Of a stretch of 64,000 nucleotides of DNA, positions 47,921 to 56,089 are shown one piece after another. The number at the start of each line of letters is the position of its first letter. The first letter of the stretch is position 1. The DNA comes from Cladocopium goreaui (taxonomy: Eukaryota; Sar; Dinophyceae; Suessiales; Symbiodiniaceae), in contig CAMXCT020000313.1 of NCBI GenBank assembly GCA_947184155.2, forward strand, positions 847,972-911,971, written 5' to 3'. The notes below the pieces were generated by a model. The model did no database searches and had not been told where the DNA came from. It saw only the letters and a list, made by a program, of their open reading frames with translations. The position numbers were made by a program, and so were the translations under genes.

Positions 47921-47987
47921 GCCCTTAAGCCCAAGCTGCGTTGTGAATGCCGGTGTTTTCGTGTTTACCCCCGAACACGTAGCAACA
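47921..47987 (-). repeat. Split direct repeat A2 (inner)
   Basis: A 67-bp copy, identical to 55339-55405, starting GCCCTTAAGCCCAAGC on the plus strand and ending CACGTAGCAACA. It sits between B1 and B2, joined to B2 by an 18-bp G-rich linker (47903-47920). Confidence 0.9.
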
Positions 47988-48285
47988 AACACTCACAACA
48001 CCTTATTTTCACAAGCTGTGCAGACCAATTTTGTCTAATTAAAGAGTTTGAAATAGGGGATAAATAGATTGTCAGAAGAAGGAACCCTCACCTTCTTATG
48101 GGTCACAAATGAAATATCTCCCGCCAGACCGGAAGATAATTCATCTACCCGTGTCTTCCGGTTTTCTCGCCACACCAGAGAAAGTTACCGGACCCAAGAC
48201 ACAGACAATCTTTCGGAAAAAAACGGAAAACGAAATAACAAAGGTAAAAACCCCCCTCCCTTTGTTACAATTTTGGCGCTTTGCG
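47987..48285 (-). repeat. Split direct repeat B1 (inner)
   Basis: The second 299-bp copy, directly behind the recombinase gene. It overlaps the last 21 nt of that ORF. Confidence 0.9.
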
Positions 48286-49356
48286 AGAGCTTCCACGTCC
48301 CCCTGTCCTTCTCTCTTTGAGGGATTGCTCAAGCGAGGGGTTAAATTTCCAGCCAGTGTAAATTCGGTGAAACGGCAAAAGTAGCGGTTTCGGAATCTGG
48401 ATATCGGAAAGCATGGCTAATCCGGAGTTAATGTAGATGCGGGCAGTCTTGACTGCAGTCCATCTGCCGGCTACTACAACTTTGTCAAGAGACCCACACT
48501 TGACAAAAAGGTGCGTTGCACCACCTCTTCGCAAAGAATATGGCCTGAAATCCCATTTGGTCAATTTCAGCTTGGAAACGCATTCAGAAAAAAGTGCACG
48601 CCAGGCATGAGGCTTTAAAGTAAGGAACGTGTGAGAAGGAACTTTGTTTTTCCAGGCCCATAGATGTGCCAGGACATGTTGTTCGGTGAGAGTTATACTC
48701 TCGGCCGCTCCTTGCCGTTTGCCTGACTTAGTTAAACCAAGGTTGATGACCGCTGGTTTAAATTGGGATTCCATATGTATTTGCCAAGCTTGAATAGACA
48801 GGAGTTCTCCTGTTCGGAGAAGACCATAAAAACCCACCAACAGACTAAGACCAAAGGTGTAGTGCTCCTGAGTTACTGCCCAACCTACCATAGCTTGCAA
48901 AACTGCCTCACTCAATGGGGGAGCCCGTGAAGGGATCTCATGCGTGGTCCATGTACGCATCAATCTCCAAGAGCCCGGGAGGTGATTCTTAAGCTTGGGC
49001 ATATAGTCTTGCAACGCAGCCATGAAATTACTTGCCATTGCCCTGCCTTCTCCTTGTGCCCACAAATATTCCAAATAATCGGAAACCAATGCATCCATGT
49101 CATCCTTTTTTCGTGGTAATTCCAGCTCCTCCTGTTTCAAAAAATCAAAGAAGCTTTGAAGACCTTTGGAATATCGTTCCTTTGTGGTAGTTTGCACTGT
49201 AAGACTTTTTAAGGTGCCCATGTTCTTGCGGATCTTGCTTCTTTCTTCTTTGCTAGCGGCTCCTGAAAGGGAAACTACTTTCTTACCCATCGCTTTTTGA
49301 CCCTCCATCGGGAGGGTCGGTCGGCTGGGTTTTCTTTCGTATCCACGTAAGCCCAT
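48265..49356 (-). CDS. Tyrosine recombinase (phage-integrase fold) of the retroelement
   Basis: The 363-residue protein would integrate the element's circular DNA copy by strand cleavage through a tyrosine. An N-terminal core-binding-like region (about 45-145, YSKGLQSFFDFLKQEE) precedes the catalytic domain. Motifs: first Arg in YGLLRTGE (R181), Lys in LTKSGK (K210), second Arg in PYSLRRGG (R276), Trp in AGRWTA (W299) and the nucleophile in ARIYIN (Y308). The usual His three residues before the second Arg is Tyr (Y273), a deviation worth noting. The ATG at 49356 lies 82 nt inside the end of pol, in the -1 frame. An A5 run in pol sense (49294-49298) is a possible slip site, but reinitiation is equally possible. 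The tail (TGGRGSSRKAPKL) ends inside repeat B1. Confidence 0.85.
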   Translation of the reverse strand: MGLRGYERKPSRPTLPMEGQKAMGKKVVSLSGAASKEERSKIRKNMGTLKSLTVQTTTKERYSKGLQSFFDFLKQEELELPRKKDDMDALVSDYLEYLWAQGEGRAMASNFMAALQDYMPKLKNHLPGSWRLMRTWTTHEIPSRAPPLSEAVLQAMVGWAVTQEHYTFGLSLLVGFYGLLRTGELLSIQAWQIHMESQFKPAVINLGLTKSGKRQGAAESITLTEQHVLAHLWAWKNKVPSHTFLTLKPHAWRALFSECVSKLKLTKWDFRPYSLRRGGATHLFVKCGSLDKVVVAGRWTAVKTARIYINSGLAMLSDIQIPKPLLLPFHRIYTGWKFNPSLEQSLKERRTGGRGSSRKAPKL

Positions 49357-52300
49357 ACGGGCTGGAGTCCACTAGCTAAAAGATAGGCGCTAATCCGCAT
49401 CATCGTTCTCCTCATTTTCCGGGATGATGAACGACCTCTGGTAAGTGCATGTAAAACCACTAAGCTATCCACCAAATGGATACATCTAAGGTTGACCTGT
49501 CGCCTTTGAAATACTCGCCACTTGACTGTTGTAAGAACAGCTCTAGCTTCCAAAACGTTGATATGCTCCACATCCCCGCCCCATTGCCATCCCGCAACGG
49601 TAGCCCATCTCCAAAGTCTAGCTGGGATCCCTGTACGTAAACGGTGGTACTTGACTGGAATCTCTGTGCTGCTTTGTAGTAGAAGATCTTCACCTTTAAG
49701 TGAAACTAGACCAGAAAGTTTTGCCACTAGGCGAGGGGAAGAGCAGAGGGTTTTGGTGCTTTGGGTCAAAGGCGGGCGTAAAAGTAGGCTTTGCAGATCA
49801 ACTTGATGTCCCGGGGTGAGCTGTTGTACAAGTAGGGCCAAAGAAAAAGGTGGAATAATTCCCAAAGGTTTGAGAAGTTGTCCTAGGAGCCATGCTACCA
49901 CCCCAACAGACCAACTGTTTCCTACCAAACTCAACCGACAATCATTGTGGTGTGTTGTACCATGTTCACTTTTCTTCATGCATTGCTTCGTATAGTTAGG
50001 AGGGAAACCAAGTATCACCTCCCTTTCTCGAACACTAGGAGGTCGCAACCTCCCTTCATAGTTCACCAAGCAGTTGCACGACTTGTATTGGTACGGAGGG
50101 AAACGGTGCTCATCTTGCTTCCATCGCAACAGTTCGGATTCATTGCAGTCTTTCAAACCTGCTGGTCTCCGAAGTGGCTTTGGACTTGGCCTCGATGTAG
50201 TGAAAGTTGGGAGGGCTTTCTCTCCCATTCGCTTCCAACCTGGTTCCAGGAAAGCTTTCTCATCAACCTGGGCTTTCAGTTGAACTTCGCCCACTATGGG
50301 CAACTGACCATTGGACCCCAAGTAGATCTCCACACCTTCTTCTTCTTGGAGTTCCCAAGATACCCAGTAGAGCCGTGGTCTGTGAGCCAGACTAATGCCA
50401 TCCGCATCAATGAACCAGGGTTGGGAGTCAAATTCGGCATTCATTGCCTCACAGTCTCCCCTATCCATCGAAGCGACATTCTCGGTGAGGCTGTGTACTT
50501 GGGCCCAAGGAAAATGTGCTTTACACAACTTCACCAACCGAGGAACGTGCTTGAAGAGTTTGCTGCGCTGATCTCGCAAGGCCCCTTTGCGGTCAGCATT
50601 AAGCCCTGACACCCCTTGACAGGGTGGGCCGGAACCAACTAGCACCAGCCCAACTGTAGAGTGCTTGAGGGCCCAGCCAGCCACCACTTCGTCCGTGATC
50701 TGCTCCACATCGTCGTAGGCTTCACTTTCCGGAAAGTGCGCTTCAACCACACGCCGTGCTTCTGCTGACCTTTCCACAGATATGTGCCCAGCAACTGGGG
50801 CATGGATCACATCGAGGGCTACTCGTAAGGCGCTGATTCCGTCAAATAACCCAATGCTTAACACCTGGGTCAATTCCACCTCTTCCGGGATCTCACCTCG
50901 TACATGGCTTAAACTAGCAGCTAAACCATATGGTGTGACCCCTTTACTTCGGCAAATTCCACCACCTGTAGTTGAAGCATCACTAGCTGTCACCACCTCG
51001 TCAAAACCTGAACGCAAGTTGATGAAACTCAACGGGCACAGCCCTATGAACCTGATGAGCTCAATCAGCACCTCCTTCCGCAGGGGTATTCTAGCATGAG
51101 GGGATTTTGGGGTCTCTTCTACAATAGTTCTCCAGATTTGGTTCAAAGATGACAACAAAGGTCTCCGGAACATAGCCACGTAGACGAAACCACCCCCTAC
51201 CACTTGCAACTCCCTCTGGGAGGCGCTTCCTCGCCCAACAAGCTCGAGTGCCAGCTTGATGTACTTGGCCACTTTGCTAGGTTTGGCAGTTATGGTGCCC
51301 TGATCACCATCCACCCAAGCTCCTTGAACTTCTGCTTGAAGAGATTGCTCCACTGACTTCTTAGGATGCCTTGGGAGTTTACTCATTTCGTAATATTCCC
51401 TTATCTGATCCACCAAGTCTGACGTGCTTCCAGACACCAGCAGTGCAGTGGCTCGATCTAACTTCTGGAGCTGGTCAAAGTTGTCAAGGTAGACACGGAA
51501 AAGGTTGGAAAAAGTGCTGAATATCCGGTCCCGTCTAATTTCTTGAACAGTCTTCCCAAGACCCGTTAATGAACCCAAAGCCTTCACAATCACACCACGA
51601 TGTATGTGCTGTGCCACTCCTACACTGTTGAGATATCCCATAGGCAAAACGGTTCCAGCAAGATACCATTTCTTGCCTTCCCCGCCTACAGGCCTCAGTG
51701 ATAGAGGGGCTTCCCGACCAAATCCCATAAATCTACACCAGGCCTGTGGGACTCGAAATAAATAGAAGAAGCACCGCAAGTCCTCAGAGGATGTGACCAG
51801 GACATCATGGTCATGGATATAGAGCGCACTCATTTGGGTGATAGATGGAAGGGTGCCTACCTCTGCTGGCAAACTCCGGCTGATGGAGTTCCAGGGCTTA
51901 AGGTTCATGATCAAACGACTCACTGCGATCTGATTCTTAATCTCATCCTTCCCTACCGAAAAGAGGCCATTAAGTAGTGGTTGAGATCCGATATGATGAA
52001 GTTCTTCTTGACAAACCACCTTACATAGACCACGTTCAACAAGTCCTCGTGCCAAAGGTTCCCAATCCCCATCACAAACCATAACAGAAGGACACTTCAT
52101 AGGTTGTTGAAAATCGGCAGGAACAATGGTCTCATCAATGTTGTTGATAAAGTGTAGAACGCCCCCAGAGCAAAAATCCCTAATATCCAAAGAACCAGCT
52201 TCAGGTGGTAAGGACGCCTCCACACTGGGCCAACTTATGGGCTGAGCTAATCTCACCTCTTCACCAGCATAGTCCAAACCCTTCTGGGTAAAAAAGTTGG

Positions 52301-53084
52301 CAAAATCGATTTCAGGAAGAACTTCATTCAAAATGTGGGAACCCTGCAACACGCTGTCAAGCCTTTTAAGCACCACTTGGGCGGCTGGTGACGCTGCATC
52401 ACCCGGGCCTACATCGCCGCAGCCATGAAGGCTATTGAGGCACACTACAAGCGCCTGGAGAAAAGGATGCCTGCTGTCACCCAGTAAGCCTTGCCTTTGG
52501 ACTGGAAGTGGGAATAAATCGAACTTCCTAGCCGTGGACCCTGGCCTGCACATTTGTGAAGGATTTTCAAGGAGATCAAGGACATGGCTTACCAGGTCAC
52601 CAAGCTCTCCGACTGTGCAACCTGTGCTGAGGCCCGCTAGACGTGTCCTAACGATGCCACTGATTCTCTCACCGCTTTTTTGGGAGGTTCGGCCATCAGG
52701 CAGCTGCCTCCCATCTTCTTTCTTTGCATCAAATTCCTCTTCATTTTGGGAGTTCTTAGATCCACTCCCTTCTTCAAAGCATGCACTTGACTCGCCTTCC
52801 GGCTGGGAGTCCCTCCAGCGCCACCCAGAGTGACTCCCTTGGCTCTTCATGGCTTCTCCTTGAGCTTCGTCAAGAAGACGATCCACGTCGGCCATAGTGA
52901 AACCTTCTATGATATGCTCCTCAGCTTCTTCAGTCACATTTTCTGCAGCCTCTCCTTTTGTCAACCTCTTGTCACTCCTCTCAGCCTCTTCTCTGGGCAA
53001 GCTTTGGGCATTTTTTCTCTTTGCTCGGTGCCTAGGGAGCCCGGGTGAAGGCTCCTTCATCATTTCTCGTTTTTCTTCTGCCAT
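49275..53084 (-). CDS. Pol: reverse transcriptase, RNase H, nested C5-cytosine DNA methyltransferase
   Basis: The protein has 1269 residues from ATG 53084. Residues 1-340 are an acidic leader. Reverse transcriptase spans about 345-690: GLFSVGKDE and RLIMNLKPWN, motif A with D435 (SSEDLRCFFYLF), LPMGYLNS (480-487), and motif C YLDN (532-535), with Asn replacing the second Asp. RNase H starts with D702 (TASDASTTGGG) and resumes only at E1179 (HINVLEARAV), D1206 (HLVDSLVV) and D1255 (ENPADRPSR). Between them sits a whole C5-methyltransferase: motif I GLFDGIS (745-751), II E771, IV PPCQG with catalytic C822, VI ENV (868-870), VIII RPRLYW (902-907), IX around R1019, X GNSW (1055-1058). It would copy element RNA and could methylate cytosines in DNA. 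Gag overlaps its start by 25 nt; the recombinase overlaps its end. Confidence 0.9.
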   Translation of the reverse strand: MAEEKREMMKEPSPGLPRHRAKRKNAQSLPREEAERSDKRLTKGEAAENVTEEAEEHIIEGFTMADVDRLLDEAQGEAMKSQGSHSGWRWRDSQPEGESSACFEEGSGSKNSQNEEEFDAKKEDGRQLPDGRTSQKSGERISGIVRTRLAGLSTGCTVGELGDLVSHVLDLLENPSQMCRPGSTARKFDLFPLPVQRQGLLGDSRHPFLQALVVCLNSLHGCGDVGPGDAASPAAQVVLKRLDSVLQGSHILNEVLPEIDFANFFTQKGLDYAGEEVRLAQPISWPSVEASLPPEAGSLDIRDFCSGGVLHFINNIDETIVPADFQQPMKCPSVMVCDGDWEPLARGLVERGLCKVVCQEELHHIGSQPLLNGLFSVGKDEIKNQIAVSRLIMNLKPWNSISRSLPAEVGTLPSITQMSALYIHDHDVLVTSSEDLRCFFYLFRVPQAWCRFMGFGREAPLSLRPVGGEGKKWYLAGTVLPMGYLNSVGVAQHIHRGVIVKALGSLTGLGKTVQEIRRDRIFSTFSNLFRVYLDNFDQLQKLDRATALLVSGSTSDLVDQIREYYEMSKLPRHPKKSVEQSLQAEVQGAWVDGDQGTITAKPSKVAKYIKLALELVGRGSASQRELQVVGGGFVYVAMFRRPLLSSLNQIWRTIVEETPKSPHARIPLRKEVLIELIRFIGLCPLSFINLRSGFDEVVTASDASTTGGGICRSKGVTPYGLAASLSHVRGEIPEEVELTQVLSIGLFDGISALRVALDVIHAPVAGHISVERSAEARRVVEAHFPESEAYDDVEQITDEVVAGWALKHSTVGLVLVGSGPPCQGVSGLNADRKGALRDQRSKLFKHVPRLVKLCKAHFPWAQVHSLTENVASMDRGDCEAMNAEFDSQPWFIDADGISLAHRPRLYWVSWELQEEEGVEIYLGSNGQLPIVGEVQLKAQVDEKAFLEPGWKRMGEKALPTFTTSRPSPKPLRRPAGLKDCNESELLRWKQDEHRFPPYQYKSCNCLVNYEGRLRPPSVREREVILGFPPNYTKQCMKKSEHGTTHHNDCRLSLVGNSWSVGVVAWLLGQLLKPLGIIPPFSLALLVQQLTPGHQVDLQSLLLRPPLTQSTKTLCSSPRLVAKLSGLVSLKGEDLLLQSSTEIPVKYHRLRTGIPARLWRWATVAGWQWGGDVEHINVLEARAVLTTVKWRVFQRRQVNLRCIHLVDSLVVLHALTRGRSSSRKMRRTMMRISAYLLASGLQPVWAYVDTKENPADRPSRWRVKKRWVRK

Positions 53085-54470
53085 TGGCCTCGGTTCTCCT
53101 CTCTGCCTCCTTGACCTTTTCCTTTGCCACTTTCACCTGGAGATCCCTTGTTGGCACCTTTCGAGTCTTTGCCCTTGCGATTCTTGCCTCCTCCTGAACT
53201 GTCAGTTCCTTTGCCCCCTGGTCCTCTGCTCATCAGCGACTTCAAGCGCTCTTCTTCTTTGGCTCTTCGCGCAGCTCCAAGACGTTCTTGTTCTTCGGTC
53301 ATTCCTCCTTCGTCGACTTTGATGAGTTCGAATTGTCGACAGAGCGTCCAATGGGCGCCCTTTCCCAGAGCTTCAAGAGATTTTAATCTCTGGTTCAGCA
53401 AGTCCATGCACGAAGCCACATAGCCTTGAGCCAGCAAATCCAGCCCTTGACAAATTGTCAGGCTCTCTTGCTGTAAGCTGGCTGACATGCCTTGCATGAC
53501 CACTTGCCGCCCATATTGGGTATACAATGGGGGCAAAGCAGCTTTGTTGATGTCCCACACTGATGGAGCGGGCAGCCAAGGCGCCTGGGCACCTCTTCCA
53601 GATGGACCTTAACCTCTTCTCTTCTTCGAAAAGGCCTTCTTCCCCATAGTCACTGGAGTCGCTGGAAGTGGAACTGGTAGAGCTTGATCTCCTCGAAGAA
53701 GAGCTGGCCTTCTCCTTTTTCTTACTTCTTTTCTTGCCCTTCTTCCCCAAACGGCGAGCCCTCTTCAAAATCTTTGCCCGCCGACTGGGGTCTGGATCCA
53801 TTCCAGTGAACTTGAAGATGTCCTCTAGCGGCCTCTGCCCAACTTCAAGCTGCTCATCCTCCTTTTTGGGAGACTTCGTCACTCTCCCCTCTTCTCTTTC
53901 TTTCTTACGCTTTCGTTTCTTTTCTTTGGATTCTTTCTTCTTTTCAGCTTCCTTAGCTCATGCCTCCATTCGAGCCTGCTCTTTTCGAAGCTCTGCCATC
54001 TCGTCAACCTCTCCTCCATCATCCTTTTCTGGCTTCAAGTTCGTGAGCCATGGCACTCTTGAGAGATCCGTCTCTTCGAAGCTCTGGGCATGAAGGAGAA
54101 CTTCATCGCTGAGTAGTCCCGTGCATCCTTCATCGCACGCATGGACATTGACGAGTTTGTCCTTCTTCCCACTCAGGATTCTCAAGAGTTCTTCATTTTT
54201 TGTGCCACTCACCTTCAACTTCACGAAGACGTTCTCGCCTTCCATGTTGAGACCTTTGAAGTGCCCCGCTATGGGAGCAGGCTGTCCATAGTACCTGGCT
54301 TCTTGAAGCACCACGGCTCCCAACTTCGAGAGGCCCTTCACGTCCACCTCAGAGAACTTCTTGACCTTGCTCTCAACCTCCTCAGCGGCTCCTTGACGGG
54401 CAGGTCTTCGCATCACTCCTGGCGCTACTGCTGGCCTCCTCAGAACTCCTCTGCCAACCTTGGGAGCCAT
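53060..54470 (-). pseudogene. Gag-like ORF broken by one stop and one frameshift
   Basis: It starts at ATG 54470 (MAPKVGRGVLRRPAVAPG) and reads 170 codons to a TGA at 53958. The same frame then continues at once with a Lys/Glu-rich stretch (AKEAEKKKESKEKK) and SPKKEDEQLEVGQRPLED to about 53575. There the reading must shift to another frame, open from 53606, to continue as VWDINKAALPPLYTQYG and so to 53060. The TGA could come from CGA by CpG decay, as expected if the element is methylated (inference). Segments: Arg/Pro basic head, globular VFVKLKVSGTKNEEL part, Lys/Ser-rich linker, helical part (LLAQGYVASCMDLLNQRL), Gly/Lys-rich basic tail. Capsid or RNA-binding roles are inferred from position only. 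Confidence 0.65.
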
Positions 54471-54481
54471 TGCTCCCCTTG

Positions 54482-55333
54482 CTAGCGACGCTGCCTTCTG
54501 TTGAAAAGCTCCTGTTTGGCCCTCTTTACTTGTCCCTTGTTCTCGGAGGACGTCCACCTAGGATGCGTGGACACAGGCAATTCGCCGACCCAACCACGGC
54601 CTTGTCGAGCCGGCGGTGGGTAATTGGGTTCACGTGGTCCCCAGTAATCTGCTCCTCCTCGATGAGAAGGGGGAAAAGCCGGCTCTGGTGGCTTCTCAGG
54701 GTGTCGCTTTTTCTCTTTGCCTCCTTCCGACTTCTTTTCACGTGATGAGGTGCTCCTTCGCCGCTTTCGATCTCGATCCTTGCTTCTTTTCCTTTCGGGG
54801 GCAGCTCGAGGGCTGGGAGTCCTGTGTACTCCCCTTCTTTTGTCTTCGGTTCGAGGACTTCGCCTTCTTTCTCGGCTTCTGGACCTTCTTCGGGGTGATG
54901 AGGTAGTGACTTCTTTCTTCTCAGCTGCTTTTGGACTTTTGTGACTGTCTCCGGATCCTCGTCGATCTGGCTTGTCCCCGCTACTTCCTGGGGCTGTCAA
55001 TTGAGGAGGCGGTACTGGAGGTGGTACCTTAGTTGCCAGCTGCAAAGGTTGTGACGGCCCTTTGCTCGGCGGGTTGGCTTGGGAGACTGCTCTTGTCTCC
55101 CCTTTTGGACCCTGAGCTGGTGGCGCAACTCTGGTCTCGTTGAAAAGTCCAACCCCTGGGAACCTCCGGGCTACCTCGTCCCTGAGTTCCCCCTCCAGGT
55201 GCCTCAAGTGACTCCCCAGCACACTCACGTAAGCTGGGTAGTCTGGCAGCCCCGTACCAGTGCCGATCAGCTGGAAGATTCGGGGCAAGCTATAGCAAAC
55301 CGGGCAGTCACAGTGGGGTTTATGGTTCCACAT
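54482..55333 (-). CDS. ORF1, Arg/Ser-rich protein of the retroelement
   Basis: The 283-residue frame starts with ATG at 55333, only 6 bp inside repeat A1, and ends 12 nt before the gag ATG. The N-terminal part (1-75) is compact, with HCDCPVC (7-13) and LRHLEGELRDEVARRFPG. Residues from about 140 on form an RS-like region (SPRRRSRSRERRRSP, then KRSKDRDRKRRRS), followed by a Pro-rich tail. RS domains are known from splicing factors; here it may bind RNA or mimic splicing proteins (speculative). It may instead be the N-terminal part of gag, separated by a frame change. Confidence 0.6.
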   Translation of the reverse strand: MWNHKPHCDCPVCYSLPRIFQLIGTGTGLPDYPAYVSVLGSHLRHLEGELRDEVARRFPGVGLFNETRVAPPAQGPKGETRAVSQANPPSKGPSQPLQLATKVPPPVPPPQLTAPGSSGDKPDRRGSGDSHKSPKAAEKKEVTTSSPRRRSRSRERRRSPRTEDKRRGVHRTPSPRAAPERKRSKDRDRKRRRSTSSREKKSEGGKEKKRHPEKPPEPAFPPSHRGGADYWGPREPNYPPPARQGRGWVGELPVSTHPRWTSSENKGQVKRAKQELFNRRQRR

Positions 55334-55338
55334 ATAAT

Positions 55339-55405
55339 GCCCTTAAGCCCAAGCTGCGTTGTGAATGCCGGTGTTTTCGTGTTTACCCCCGAACACGTAG
55401 CAACA
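55339..55405 (-). repeat. Split direct repeat A1 (outer 5' end of the element)
   Basis: A 67-bp copy identical to A2 at 47921-47987. It marks the 5' end of the element on the minus strand. ORF1 begins almost at once, so the promoter must lie in or near this repeat, or transcription starts outside. Confidence 0.9.
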
Positions 55406-56085
55406 TACATATAAGTATCACGCATGTGAATCCACAAAGGCGTTTGTTTGATTAAGCCATTTGCCATTGCCATAGGTTTTTTGTTGCAACAAATCACTTA
55501 ATTACAATCATAGAAATCATAGAGTCATAGCTTGTTATACGGGTTTCACAAATCCAACTGCCTCCTGAGGCATTTGGATCCTGGGGCATGGGGCTTGGAC
55601 CACGTGACCATTCCACTAGAAAGTGCTTTTCCCCAGTTACAAGTCCGTTTTACAAACCCCATGCACCAGAGATATATCATATATTCACCATGCCTAGTTA
55701 CCTAGTTATACAAGTTAACACTGGGGCAGTACCCTAGGGCGCCCGCCTCAGTTGACTCCGAGCGAGAGATCTCCCAGAGTTTTAGAGGTGGAACTCGTGG
55801 TGGTCTCACAAACCCCCCTGGCGCAACGGCGCCAGAAATCGCCGAGGGGAAATGATCCACTGGTCATTGAACATGACCTACTTGACCAATGGGAAATTAG
55901 CAATATATTAGCAATTATATTACTATATTATATTAAATTAAATATATATATATATTGATCAACATGTTCCTCTGGCCATATTAATTAGCAATGGAACATG
56001 ACCTACTTGGTCACCTTTTTTTTTCGGTGGGACTTGTGGTTATGCTTGAGGTATGAAACAACAAGTCATTGCCTCTGTTTCATCA
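55406..56085. other. No gene recognised
   Basis: Flanking sequence of the retroelement: AT-rich with a TA run at 55918-55955 and two near copies of a short word (AACATGACCTACTTG at 55870 and 55995). Confidence 0.5.
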
Positions 56086-56089
56086 CCAT

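Larger units (their letters stand above)
47604..55405 (-). mobile_element. Tyrosine-recombinase retrotransposon with DNA methyltransferase
   Basis: On the minus strand the order is A1 repeat, ORF1 (Arg/Ser-rich), gag, pol (reverse transcriptase, RNase H with nested C5-methyltransferase), tyrosine recombinase, B1, A2, B2. This is the split direct repeat layout known for PAT/Ngaro-like members of the DIRS order, which integrate by recombinase rather than integrase. The 299-bp B copies and the 67-bp A copies appear identical, suggesting a recent insertion. The right outer flank begins TACATATAAG and the left is a TA run; no target duplication is obvious, as expected. Gag has a stop and a frameshift, so this copy is probably not autonomous. 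Retroelement-borne cytosine methyltransferases are reported from dinoflagellates; the arrangement seen here is described in the findings. Confidence 0.85.

Noticed and set aside
47686..48320. 80- to 113-residue plus-strand frames in both B repeats
   Set aside because: They duplicate because the DNA repeat duplicates; they lie antisense to the element and run into its ends.
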